From NCBI RefSeq assembly GCF_932526225.1, contig NC_064036.1, forward strand, positions 3,907,501 to 3,971,500: a stretch of 64,000 nucleotides of DNA, given 5' to 3'. Below the pieces are notes generated by a model. The model ran no database searches, was not told the origin of the DNA, and saw nothing but the letters and a program-made list of their open reading frames with translations. Source of the stretch: Nematostella vectensis. Lineage: Eukaryota > Cnidaria > Anthozoa > Actiniaria > Edwardsiidae. Positions 39,447 to 50,871 of this stretch are shown here, one piece after another. How positions within the stretch are numbered: position 1 is the stretch's first letter; each line of letters opens with the position of its first letter. The position numbers were made by a program, and so were the translations under genes.

Positions 39447-40052
39447 ATATTCTTATATGTGTTAGTAGCAACATGCTTATATGTGTAAGTAGCAACATGC
39501 TTATATGTGTTAGTAGCAATATGCTTATATGTGTTAGTAGCAACATGCTTATATGTGTTAGTAGCAACATGCTTATATGTGTAAGTAGCAATATGCTTAT
39601 ATGTGTTAATAGCAACATGCTTATATGTGTTAGTAGCAATATGCTTATATGTGTTAGTAGCAACATGCTTATATGTGTTAGTAGCAACATGCTTATATGT
39701 GTAAGTAGCAACATGCTTATATGTGTTAGTAGCAACATGCTTATATGTGTTAGTAGCAACAATGTTTATATGTGTTAGTGGCAACATGTTTATATGTGTA
39801 AGTAGCAACATGCTTATATGTGTAAGTAGCAACATGCTTATATGTGTTAGTAGCAACATGCTTATATGTGTTAGTAGCAACATGCTTATATGTGTTAGTA
39901 GCAACAATGTTTATATGTGTTAGTGGCAACATGTTTATATGTGTAAGTAGCAACATGCTTATATGTGTAAGTAGCAACATGCTTATATGTGTTAGTAGCA
40001 ACATGCTTATATGTGTTAGTAGCAACATGCTTATATGTTTTAGTAGCAACGG
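39447..40052. repeat. 24-bp minisatellite starting at the end of exon 39420-39459
   Basis: About 25 copies of TGCTTATATGTGTTAGTAGC + AACA. The exon end reads TTCTTATATG and is followed directly by TGTTAGTAGCAACA, so the unit includes the last bases of the exon and the start of the intron. Some units read TGTAAGTAG, a better donor. The unit is a multiple of three, giving long repetitive ORFs. Confidence 0.9.
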
Positions 40053-40462
40053 ATACATACACAAAAAAATAAAATATATAAGGGAGTGTCCATAATTGCC
40101 CTGAGAGGGACCTCTTAAGCTTTCAGGTCCCCATCCGATGTTAAATGATTTGTACGAGTCATTGTTCCACCACTTGTACCACTGGATAGTTTAATTTCAC
40201 GAGTCGTACCACTGGTTTTTAGCACAGGATACCCAAAGTATGCAACCATCTCAACACAGGGTACCCAAAGTATGCCAAACGCCACAACACCATTGGAACA
40301 AGTGGATACAAGTGGTGATTCTGCTTCACGACTCGTACACCACTGGTATTTTGTCGGTGCATCGGACATGTTACACCCCATCGCACTTAACAATTAGCCC
40401 CCAAAATTTCAGAAGCCACTTCCCCCTTAATATTACAATTGCCATTGACCACAGTACAATAA

Positions 40463-40642
40463 AAACAGTAGTATTCATCCAGTCATTGATTGGCTAAGAC
40501 GTGTGACGTTTGTTGCTTCCAGTCATTGATTGGTTTAGACATGTGACGTTTTACATTTCCATTCATTGATTGGCTAATACTTGTGACGTTTTATACTTCC
40601 AGTCATTGATTTTCTTATACTTGTGACGTTTGATACTTCCAG
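40463..40642. repeat. 40-bp repeat ending at the acceptor of exon 40643-40911
   Basis: Four copies of TCATTGATTGGCTAATACTT + GTGACGTTTTATACTTCCAG. The last one ends exactly at the AG before the exon (GATACTTCCAG then TTGGTTACC). Two of the upstream copies keep TTCCAG and one has TTCCAT. Confidence 0.88.
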
Positions 40643-42039
40643 TTGGTTACCCCAAGATGGCAGAGTCATACAAAGCGGTTCTCAACGGTCACGTCGAAGG
40701 CCTTCTGATTGACGCGTTTGTGGCTGGCAGTATGGAGGAAATGCTTGCAGGACAAGACGTGTACGTGAAAAGGGTCATAGATCGCTCACTCAGCTATTGT
40801 ATTGTCCTGTCCGGTCAGGCTGTCCGGCTTGAGTCCGCCTGTCGAGAGTACATTGCAATGCACAAGGCCGAGATAATCGACCAAATCAAAACTAATGTGA
40901 AAGTGCTCGATGTGAGTATGATTGTGATCAAGCAAAATTTTAAGGGAAGTCATCTTTTCTGTTATTATATATCATTAAGCAGTAAAAATTGCGATACACT
41001 GAGAAACAAGGTTTTGGAAAACTTTTTTATAGGATAGCAACGCAAAATGGCGGCCATGTTCTTTTCACAGAACACCAAACTGCGGCGTGTCCTTGTGTGG
41101 GTGTGTTGGGGAGGGGCGGGGGGGGGAGAGTTGTAGAATCGTTGTAGAATCTAATGTTGCCTGATCCACTTTCTATCTTTAGCTGCAGACTCGGCAGAAC
41201 TCGTCCGTTTCGGTCCACAGACACCAAGTCGGGGAGGAACCAGTAGTGTCATTCGAGGTTGTATTGTTTATTGTCTGTTCCCTCCTCGGCGGATGTGTAA
41301 TGCTGGGCTTGGTGTGGCAGATTCGATATACCACCAGACGCAAGCCAGGTGGGTGGATTTCTAATCCCAAACTGCCATACACCTGGAAACCTGAAAATTC
41401 TTCTTTTTTCTGGGAGCATATAAATAAATGAAAATAAAATAAATCAAATTGTCCTCGCAGCTGGATACGGAATTTCTGGAGCTCAGAAATAATAACGTGG
41501 TTAATTCTTAGGCTTAGAAAGTCAGCCACCATTCGACTCAATAAACGAAACCAAATATTTTTAGGGGCATGTCTAGAGAAAAACTCAGGGTCCAGAGTAT
41601 TTATTCACGGATAAATTAAGCTCAAATTGGCATCCTAAGATCTGGTAATATGTCACTAGATCTATCTAGACACACTATCCAAATACACACATAAAATTAA
41701 CCGTCTTAACTACCAGCGAAGGGGTCAACATGAGTCAAACCCATCTCGTCAAATGGGCGGGGTGGGCTGAATCCTCTTTCTCACTCTGACTGTTTTCCGT
41801 GAAGAAGTTAATCCAGACATCCCACAACTCAGCGATATCCCGGAACTCAGAGGAATGGTGCGAGAGACACACGACTTCGTGAATCCCGGAGAAAGTACCA
41901 CCGCTGCCTGGTCGACAAGGCGAAAGAGCTAGCTCGGGCTCGAGAGAAGTCGCAATTCACCGACTTGATTGAGGTGGTACAGACCAGGAAGACCATTGCC
42001 ACGGTCCCGAAAAAGCAATTCAGCGAGACGTATGCCTAG

Positions 42040-43551
42040 CACTTCAGCACAGAGGAGGATACAGTGGGCGGATTGAAGAGTGAGGATACCCCCAACCCCC
42101 CTTTTTTGGTGTATCCCTAAGTCACCTCGTCTTTGTTTAGTATAAAATAACAAATGAGGTATCAAAATTATGCTCAGGCACTCTTACCAACCCCCTCCCC
42201 TCCCCCTTATAAAGTTCAGGATCCGCTCCTGATGCGAGATTTCAAACGCTTTATAGATTATTTATCTGTTAGGTTCACGCATGATTGATGGGAACGCATG
42301 TCATATGTGATATAGTGGCTTAAAATAAGAAACATTCCCATGGGAATTTCAAATTGAAGGCCTGAGACTTATGGAATCCTGTGTATGCCTCAAGGCGAAT
42401 GAGGCAGAGCATGAATAATAACGGTGCTTTTATGACTGGTATTAGACATTAATTATCTTGTCATTTAATTTTAGTTTCGCGTTACTAATTTCACCAAAAA
42501 CGCAAGTGAGCGAAATCTATTCTTCAAGAAAAATGACGTCTTCTTCTTATCGTCGTTGATGCATGTCTTTTTAAGGAATTTACTTGTACATCACTATTTT
42601 ACGGGCAGGCGAGTCATAGTAGAATGTAAAATGAGGGACGCACTTTGTTATAGATTTTTACCTTCTTTGCAATAAAAAAGGTGGAGGTACAGTTTGATTT
42701 TAATTGAGGTATCCCTCATTTAACCTTATAGAGTTCAAGTAAACCTCATAGAGTAAACCTCAGAGAGTTCAAGACCTTAGCAGTGGAAGAGACCCAGATT
42801 TCGAGCAAGGCCCCAACACTAAGCCATACCCCCACGAGGCAATTGGAAATTCCGGGGTCGTGTAGGTGGGGTCTTTCACTGACGACTTCCAGGTAGTTTC
42901 CTGTCTTTTTAATACAATGTGTTTTGACTAATTCCAGGGGTCTGGAAATTCCAGAAGATTGGAGGGGGACTTCTAGAACGGCTCTCCATGGAGATATTGA
43001 TATTTCCTTAAACAGACATTACTTCGTAACACAGACAGACAGATTACTTTATTGGTACCGCATCAATTTTCTACGCCAGCCCCCCCCCCCCCCCCCCCCC
43101 CCGAAACCCTCCCACCCACTCCTCAGAGTTTTGGGCTCTATTACGTTATAGACGCCAGACTTAAGACCACCATAATCACTTATGCAACTGTTAATACCAA
43201 CACCCCTTCTTATACCAGATATAAAACAGAAGGCCGCTTAGTTACTTCAATACACCTATTTCAATTCAGGTTGCACCCGCGAATCAGTGTATCGTAACCC
43301 GTAGTGGTTCATGGGCAACGTATAAATGGCTGAATCCTGGTCTCTGAAAGCCATGTGAACGTTTAGAGGCACACAAACAAGAATGCTAAAGCTTTCTAAC
43401 TCTGAGTTTGTTTTGATTTACGCTCACATTTATTATTTATTTGATACCCATAAAACACTGAGGGTTACGACACATAGATTCGAGTACAGCCTTATTTCAA
43501 ATAGGTGTCTATAATCAAAACTAACTTTCTACTCACTATAACATTAGACTC
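42040..43551. other. Intergenic, no gene seen
   Basis: No exon is supported. A 22-base C-run lies at about 43081-43102. A minus-strand AATAAA at 43429-43434 is well placed to end the SRCR receptor transcript. The rest is unremarkable. Confidence 0.45.
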
Positions 43552-46500
43552 CTAGACATCTGGTTGGCCCCTAATATTTTCATAGCAATGAAGCGAGCCT
43601 CTACGGGAGACTTTGTTACCATCGTTCTCATGTCCCTCCTCGCCATCGTTTGTATTTTGGCCAACTGCTTCCTGTAATGGCTTGAGGGAGCCAGGACATT
43701 GGGAGTCATCAAACTCCAAAGGTTTTCCGTTCAGGGCACAAGTTCGAATGTTTGGAGTTTCGTACGCCTGCTGTGGTTTCTGGCTTTGTGTATCTTGGCG
43801 AGGTAAGGACGCATTACTTCCCTTTGCTATACCTTTTTCTTTGAGTACCTTTTCCAGAGATTCCATGAATGAGTCCAATTTTCTTGTCGATTCTTCTTCT
43901 GCTGGACAAGTATCCGCTATTGGTTTACGATGGAAATGTCCGCTGAAATCTTGAATATTATTACGAGGATTACTTTCGGCACTTTGTTTTCGTGTGGGAG
44001 GTGAAGGATATTGCCGTTGTTCAATCCCATCAGCCTTTGCTGCTAATATTGACGGCCTGTCTTTGGCGTTTATTCCATGTGAATGTTGTTGTGGCATCTT
44101 TGTCCTAGGTTTAGGAAGCGGAGAACAAGGAGAACACGAAATGCTTGAAGAACCATTACCTTGGCCCTCCTCCTCTGTCGCCAATCTAGTCTCTTCTAAT
44201 GAATCCTTGTTTTTATCTAAAGGCTCGGCTGGTCTTGTCTTTGTCCTCTCAGCAGAAGGCGTAACTTTGGCATTCAAGGCGCTTGGACCTAAATCCGCCG
44301 CGATGTCCTCTTTATCGGGTACTTGTGGAAGACCAACAGGGTGACTGTAATCATCTTTAGCTCCCATCAAGGGTGAAGTCAAATACTCAGTATTACTATC
44401 ATTAGAGATACTCCCTCTCGGAGAGTGCATCTCTTGGGTGTAAAAGGTTGACGGCGGTGGGGGCAGATCCTTCGTGTAACTCTCATCTTCAATCGCGTTT
44501 TGAGGTAATGCCATAGGTACCAGATAGCCCGACTCCTGTACAGTATCGTCCAAGTTCTTTACAGGATTAGAATTTGCCTGCTGTGCGTCTTTTATCGTAT
44601 CCGCTTTATCATTTGCATCATCATCATCATTATCATCCGCAATTATTTCTACATATTCTGCGTCGGGGTTTTCTGGTTGTGTTTTATTCAAATCGCCATA
44701 TCTGATAATCACCTGTTCGAGACCATCTTCACAAGATGTTTCATTTTCACCACACTCTTCCTTGATAGTGGGGATTATCACAAGATACTCGTTAGAACTG
44801 TCTTGTGAAATAATTTCTAAGTTCTCGACTAGCCCGCGCGCCTCAGAGTTCACGTAAGTTGCTTCTTCAGTTGGCTCAATACGGAGGTAATCTGGGTCCT
44901 CGTAGCACGAATCCATGGTACTTCGTCTTTTTTCCTTGATAGCGTAGTATTTGTGGTCCTGACCATCATCAATCAAAACAGATTGAGAAGAATTGCGCTT
45001 ACTTTTTCTTTTCAGTTTGGTGTAAAAGTACGCAAAGGAACGACGTTTAAGCCCCATGTACTTCTTACTCGAAGATTGACGAGTAGGTGACGCCCCCGAT
45101 ACCTGAGGCTCTACAGTCTCATTAACATGCCCTATTCTTTCAATATCTCTGTCGTTTACTTGGTTATTCTCGACAGCAAGATTAGTATGCGCAAGTTCCT
45201 CGCACTGTGCTTTCTGAGGTGATGTCTGGTTTCTCCTTTTAAGGCGCACGCTCTTTCGTCTTTCCAAGCGAATGGTTATGATTAACATAGCAACCGACGG
45301 AAGAAACAAAAGTAGACATCCAGCACCAATTATTATTATTTCCAAGAGAACACCTGAAAAATATCATGCAACAATCAAGAAAACGCAAAAGTGCGATGTG
45401 TTCATCTGTTTCTTGTTTTTTTTTATTAATGTAATAATAGTGATCGGTAACGTAAATGGCAAATCCTGGATTGTTTACTGTAAATACTAAGTGAATACAG
45501 TCAACCAAAAACTGTGAGAGTCAACTCTTTATTAAGAGAATACAGAAGAATAATGGTTGACTAAATTAATTTGTGGTTTAATTTCTGGTTAAAGAACCTG
45601 ACTGTTTCGGTATTTTAGTTGATTACTATGTAATAGTAGATATGAATAGGATTTAAAATTATGATATGTCAGCTTATTAGAGACTAATTTTAAAGTGCAT
45701 CTGAAGGAATAAAACAGATATCCTCCAAAACAGCTCGTTCATCGATATATTTGAATATACCAGTCAGTAAAACAGCTTTGTCGCTGACCGACAACGTTTT
45801 GCGGGCGGGCGCGTGGCGCGAAAATCAAACTTGTCAGCTCGAGCGCAGTCTACATCTTCATTCACAAAAATGAGCGCTTCTCCCTGTAAAAAAAAAAAAA
45901 AACAAGCTCTGCCGTGTGAGAATTTTTGCCATTCCAAGACGAGCCATTTGCGGAAAAAAAGATATATGGCTGGCGAATTATCGAAAAATTAGGAAGCGAA
46001 AACGGGACTGGAGGAGAAGCTTGTCAGCCGTCTGAATGATTTGACAACAGTAGAATCGTGAATCGTAGAATCGTGATATCTGTAGACACGGACAAAAGAA
46101 ATTATATCCGTTTACTTACATCATACAGTTTATTGTTGTCTTATTGCATGGTTTTATCACGCGAATACAACATATTTTGTTGTTTTTGAGGTGTATTGCT
46201 GTTACCCACACCAAAATGGCGCCGTGTTTTTGTCAAACAATACGATGAGATGAAATGGTTAGAAAAAATGAAACTGCTTAAAGGGTCTTCATTTTCATCT
46301 AAGAGCAGTCTAAAAAGTGCACATTGAATGCTCTATATTGATATTTGGTCAGAGCACTGAGAGGACAAAGAAGACAAAAAGGTTTTAGCGATTATTACAC
46401 CAATTCTCTTGAAAGACGGAACAGAATATGATGTTTACATACACAGCAAAAATGTCAAAGCAAATTATATCACTGTTTGTGCAAAAAAAATGTGGGTCCT

Positions 46501-49500
46501 TTAGCATTACATCCAGTTTTTGGGGGTCATACATTATCTAAATTATATGTAAGCTACATCGATATCTAAAGGACCCATTTTTTAGCGAGATAATTAGCAT
46601 TTCGTACAACTACTTTAGTAAACTATGATAGCGGCAATGGCACCATTTTGGGTCAAGTAAAGCAAAGTAAATGCTTTCAAAATTGCAAAATCATTTTAAT
46701 TATCAATAAGGGGCTACTTTAAGTGCAAGCAAGATATACGTTTTATAATTGTATAAGGTTATATTTACATTTTAAGCTAGCTTACAAGAGGAAAAACACT
46801 TTATTTCCACGTCAAATTAAGTTGCAAGGTAAAGACGCCGCGAGCTCGCGCAATTCTCCTTATTTGATGATCATTTCGCGCCAACTCGAGCTTTATCCGT
46901 GAGGGGACTGGGCAAGTAGGTGTTTTACAGACTCGTATATTCGAAGGGCTGTAAAAAAAACGAAGTTTATGGGAAATCGGTGATTATTGGTAATAAAGAT
47001 TCTTCTATCATATAAGATACTAGATATGACAGGGGCAAAAAATGGCAAAGTTCAAATTGTAAGGTCGTGATAACTTATATTCGCTTTATTTTTTGCATAG
47101 ATGTTTCTTGCGTTTTATAAACCAAAATAAGCTTTAGTATTTCTTTTGTCTTAAATTGCCCAATTTGGGCGAAATTGCTACTTTTTTCATGATCTATGGC
47201 AACTATGCTCAATCATATCTCAAGAACAGATCATCTACCAAAAAATACTAAAGCTTATTTTTTTTATATTTTGCAAGAAACCTCTAGGCAACATGTAAAC
47301 AAAATGTAAGCTAACACAGCCTTACAATTTTAATTTTGCCATATTTTGCTCCTGTCACTAGATATCTATGAATGAACCGTTTTAGAGGATATTGCTTTTA
47401 TTCCTTCAGATGCACTTTAAAGTCTAGAGAAAGAAAAAACGAGAATAGACCAGACGTCATCAAGCTGCTAGAACAGATGTTCATCGTGTGTCGTCGTATT
47501 TTTACACAGGACATTTTGTGTAACACTGTGCTGTGTAACACTGTGTTGTGTTACACTGTGTTGTGTTATACTGTGTTGTGTTACACTGTGTTGCGTTACA
47601 CTGTGTTGTGTTACACTGTGCTGTGTTACACTGTGTTGTGTTACAATATGTTGTGTTATGCTGTGCTGTGTTACACTGTGTTGTGTTACACTGTGCTATG
47701 TTACACTGTTTTGTGTTACCCTGCGCTGTGTTCCCCTGTGTTCTGTTACACTGTGTTGTGTTACACTGTGTTGTGTTACACTGTGTTGTGTTACACTGTG
47801 TTGTGTTACGCTGTGTTGTGTTACACTGCGTTGTGTTACACTGCGTTGTGTTACACTGTGTTGTGTTACACTGTGCTGTGCTACACTGCGTTATGTTACA
47901 CTGTGTTTGTTACACTGCGTTGTGTTACACTGCGGTGTGTTACACTGTGTTGCGTTACACTGTGTTGTGTTATACTGTGTTGTGTTACACTGTGGTGTGT
48001 TACACTGTGTTGTGTTACACTGTGTTGTGTTACACTGTGTTGTGTTACACTGTATTGTGTTACATTGTGTTGTGTTACACTGTGTTGTGTTACACTGTGT
48101 TGTGTTACACTGTGTTGTGTTACACTGTGTTGTGTTACACTGTGTTGTGTTACACTGTGTTGTGTTACACTGTGCTGTGCTACACTGCGTTATGTTACAC
48201 TGAGTTTGTTACACTGCGTTGTGTTACACTGTGTTGTGTGACACTGTGTTGCGTTACACTGTGTTGTGTTATACTGTGTTGTGTTACACTATGCTGTGTT
48301 ACACTTTGTTGTGTTACACTGTGTTGTGTTACACTGTGTTGTGTTACCCTGTATTGTGTTACACTGTGTTGTGTTACACTGTGTTGTGTTACACTGTATT
48401 GTGTTATATTGTGTTGTGTTACACTGTGTTGTGTTACACTGTATTGTGTTACAATGTGTTGTGTTACACTTTGTTGTGTTACACTTTGTTGTGTTACACT
48501 GTGTTGTGTTACCCTGTATTGTGTTACACTGTGTTGTGTTACACTTTGTTGTGTTACACTGTGTTGTGTTACACTGTGTTGTGTTACACTGTGTTGTGTT
48601 GCACTGTGTTTGTTAAACTGTGTTGTGTTACAACACTGTGTTGTGTTACACTGTGTTGTGTTACACTGTGTTGTGTTACACTGTGCTGTGTTACGTGCTG
48701 TGTTCCCCTGTATTGTGTTACACTGTGTAGTGTTGCACTGTGTTGTGTTACACTATGCTGTGTTACACTGTGTTGTGTTGCACTGTGTTGTGTTACACTA
48801 TGCTGTGTTACACTGCGTTGTGTTACACTATGTTGTGTAACACTGTGTTGTGTTACACTGTGTTGTGTTACACTGTGTTGTGTTACACTGTGTTGTGTTA
48901 CACTGTGTTGTGTAACACTGTGTTGTGTTACACTGTGTTGTGTTACACTGTGTTGTGTTGCACTGTATTGTGTTACATTGTGTTGTGTTACACTGTGTTG
49001 TGTTACACTGTGGTGTGTTGCACTGTGTTGTGTTGCACTGTGTTGTGTTACCCTGTATTGTGTTATATTGTGTTGTGTTACAACACTGTGCTGTGTTACA
49101 CTGTGTTGTGTTACACTGTGCTGTGTTACACTGTGTTGTGTTACCCTGTAGTGTGTTACACTGTATTGTGTTACACTGTGCTGTGTTACGTGCTGTGTTC
49201 CCCTGTATTGTGTTACACTGTGTAGTGTTGCACTGTGTTGTGTTACACTATGCTGTGTTACACTGTGTTGTGTTACACTGTGTTGTGTTACACTGTGCTG
49301 TGTTACACTGTGTTGTGTTACACTGTGTTGTGTTACACTGTGTTGTGTTACACTGTGTAGTGTTGCACTGTGTTGTGTTACACTGTGTTGTGTTACACTG
49401 TGTTGTGTTACACTGTGTTGTGTTACACTGTGCTGTGTTACACTGTGTTGTGTTACACTGTGTTGTGTTACACTGTGTTGTGTTATACTGTGTTATGTTA

Positions 49501-50082
49501 CACTGTGTTGTGTTGCACTGCGGTGTGTTACACTGTGTTGAAAAAAGACTTACCTATATGGGTGGGGGTACAAAGGACCCCTGCATCTCTTTGATGCGAG
49601 CAATCGTCGTCCGACACATTTTGAAACTTGCAGTACTCTAGTGAACTTTCGTTGCCGTGACAAATGACGTCACGGAACAGCACTCGTCCATCACCTATTC
49701 CGAATGCCGCTCCACCAATCGCTGCTTCCGCATTTGCATATCCCAGAGAACGACAAACGACCACAGCGTCAGCCCAGTCCCAGTGATCATCGCAGATTGT
49801 TCCCCAGTCCCCCCGCAGTGTTTGCTTGATTTCGACACGACCAGCGAATGCAAGACTTGAACCACGGAGACGGATGAAAAAATCTGAAATGTGAAGGTCT
49901 TTAGGAGTATAAGCAAATGGATTGTGAATGGTACAGGTAACATCCAATCTATCTTTTTTATTATTATTATTTTTAAGCGAGGCAGGGGGAGCTTGTTTAA
50001 GTATTCTAAAACCCCTACCTTTCTCGACTGTAGCCTCCCCTGCGCAGCAAACACAGACGAGTAAAGCGATACAAGCATTCAT
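43552..50082 (-). CDS. Single-pass SRCR-domain receptor with tyrosine-rich cytoplasmic tail
   Basis: Three coding exons: 50019-50082, 49554-49883, 43552-45353, with phase 1 at both junctions, giving 731 aa. The start is the ATG at 50080-50082 beginning a signal peptide (MNACIALLVCVCCAGEA). Residues about 24-130 are one SRCR domain (GRVEIKQTLRGDWGTICDDH, DAVVVCRSLGY, FGIGDGRVLFRDVICHGNES, CSHQRDAGVLC) with six cysteines, the number usual for group A. A transmembrane helix (EIIIIGAGCLLLFLPSVAML) and a basic stop-transfer follow directly. The tail of about 570 aa is disordered and has many candidate phosphotyrosine sites: YVNS and YENI (Grb2-type YxN), YLRI, YLVI, and YGDL followed 11 residues later by YVEI (ITAM-like). 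It also has proline-rich segments (LPPPPST, SPLPKP). An immune or recognition receptor role is inference from the architecture. The 4.2-kb second intron is filled with repeats. Confidence 0.87.
46493..46577. repeat. Small inverted repeat TGGGTCCTTTAG / CTAAAGGACCCA
   Basis: Perfect 12-base inverted ends about 85 bp apart, inside the 1.73-kb TIR element. It could be a nested mini-element or part of the host element. Confidence 0.55.
47019..47367. mobile_element. Nested palindromic MITE, about 349 bp
   Basis: The left end ACTAGATATGACAGGGGCAA and the right end TTGCTCCTGTCACTAGATAT (inverted) are followed by further inverted blocks (TTGTAAGG / CCTTACAA; AAGCTTTAGTATTT / AATACTAAAGCTT). Almost the whole element folds back on itself. 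There is no ORF. Confidence 0.8.
47517..49540. repeat. 2-kb array of a 15-bp repeat, TTACACTGTGTTGTG
   Basis: About 135 units with point variants. Higher-order copies are visible: the variant block CTGTGCTGTGCTACACTGCG recurs about 299 bp apart (47871, 48170), and TTACGTGCTGTGTTCCCCTG recurs 495 bp apart (48691, 49186), i.e. 33 units. All three forward frames are open, producing ORFs of up to about 430 codons made of Cys, Val, Thr, Leu, Tyr and His. These are not genes. It ends about 12 bases from the donor of SRCR exon 49554-49883. Confidence 0.95.
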
Positions 50083-50871
50083 CACTTTGTCTATGAAATG
50101 AACGTAAACGTTCGTTTATGGTAATGTACATGATCTGGGCCGTGGCAGGGGTGGGGCACTGGGGGCCCATGCTCCCCAATAATTAAAAAATATATAAGTA
50201 AACGATCAATAGGGGTGTTACCGTGCCTTTTCTTTTTCACAGAAATTTGCCAATCAGACCCAGCGCGCATTAGAATGACGTTATTATTTATCATTCTCCG
50301 TTAAGAACAGCAAGGAAATACAAAATGCAAAACTAATAATATTTCAACACTTTGTTTTTTTACCTTTTTTCCTGCACAAGGATTTACACGTTTTGTTGTT
50401 CAATAAAGGCAAAGATTCACCTAAGCTAAAAAGCATTGTCTTTATAGCGAATTCTCATACAATAACACCAAGATCAAGAGCGCAATGGAAATTTCAAGAA
50501 TTATAGCACTAAATTGGACATTAGTTAGTAGGTTTGTGTTGGTTCGTTTACATTCGCAAACTTCCACCACTGTAACAAACGAAAACACGCATTTGATCAA
50601 ATATTTTGGACATATTTAAGGAAGTGTGCAAAACATGTTGACGTTTAGAAAAGGAAGTGTGCAAAACATGTTGACGTTTAGAAAAGTCGGAGGGTTTTAT
50701 AAACCAAAGAAATCCATTCTACTAGTCGACTTGAAAATGAGTAGAATTTTCAATGAGACAAAAATTCCTCGGCAGTTACTAACTTTTTTGGTTTTCTATC
50801 ATTTAGATCTATAGTGTTGGTTATCTAGTAACTTATTTAGTTTTCTATCATTCAGATCTGTAGTGTTGGTT
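50083..50871. other. Upstream flank of the SRCR receptor gene
   Basis: On the minus strand, CATTTCATAG at about 50089-50098 is a candidate acceptor just upstream of the start codon, so a separate 5' UTR exon is plausible. A copy of the GTGGGGCACTGGGGGC dispersed repeat lies at 50141-50180. At 50612-50685 a 36-bp unit (GGAAGTGTGCAAAACATGTT + GACGTTTAGAAAA) is duplicated. Confidence 0.45.

Larger units (their letters stand above)
33331..42039 (+). pseudogene. Decayed FN3-containing receptor-channel: iGluR-like topology with a K+ selectivity filter
   Basis: Exon remnants: about 33331-33409, 33668-34010, 35043-35170, 35989-36278, 36920-37394, 37952-38052, 38773-38920, 39420-39459, 40643-40911, 41184-41349, 41805-42039. 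Splice phases agree. The order is a hydrophobic leader, then an extracellular part (GDYQFGLRCNEACILSIS, vaguely PA14-like) and an FN3 domain (EPSAPTDNMVV ... LQALEPSTTYSFSLSAFT). A ligand-binding lobe S1 follows (CPKELQTNWWTIPPYLIADE ... YVYLPLVHSPGIAFIV), then M1 (WPVTALFVLMCYIVGVILWF), the pore helix and filter (WEGAWFSFITMTTVGYGDRA), and M2 (VVAFAWTLIGLVVLSIFMGQ). Lobe S2 is next (SYKAVLNGHVEGLLIDAFV), then M3 (VVLFIVCSLLGGCVMLGLVW) and a basic tail. That is the iGluR order, but with TVGYGD as in potassium channels. Lesions: frameshift near 36160, frameshift near 37207, TAG 37311-37313, TGA 37997-37999, missing donor at 39459, frameshift near 41877, and ATA where a start ATG is expected (33331). 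Sequencing error cannot explain all of them. Confidence 0.8.
45689..47421. mobile_element. Non-autonomous TIR element, about 1.73 kb
   Basis: The inverted ends are TTTAAAGTGCATCTGAAGGA and its reverse complement, with the match extending about 60 bp inward (ATATCCTC, AAAAC.G.TC.TTCAT.GATAT). The interior has no transposase ORF. It lies inside the SRCR receptor intron. The right end contains a smaller palindromic element (47019-47367). Confidence 0.82.

Noticed and set aside
39416-40095. ORFs of the MLLLTHIS and SSNMLICV type
   Set aside because: These are by-products of the 24-bp minisatellite.
43552-45345. Taking this ORF as a complete 597-aa gene
   Set aside because: It has no ATG at its start; the frame continues through an acceptor at 45354 to the SRCR exon at matching phase.
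47372-49641. ORFs of 160-430 codons rich in Cys, Val, Thr, Leu, Tyr, His
   Set aside because: They lie on the 15-bp satellite, where all forward frames are open; composition is purely that of the repeat.
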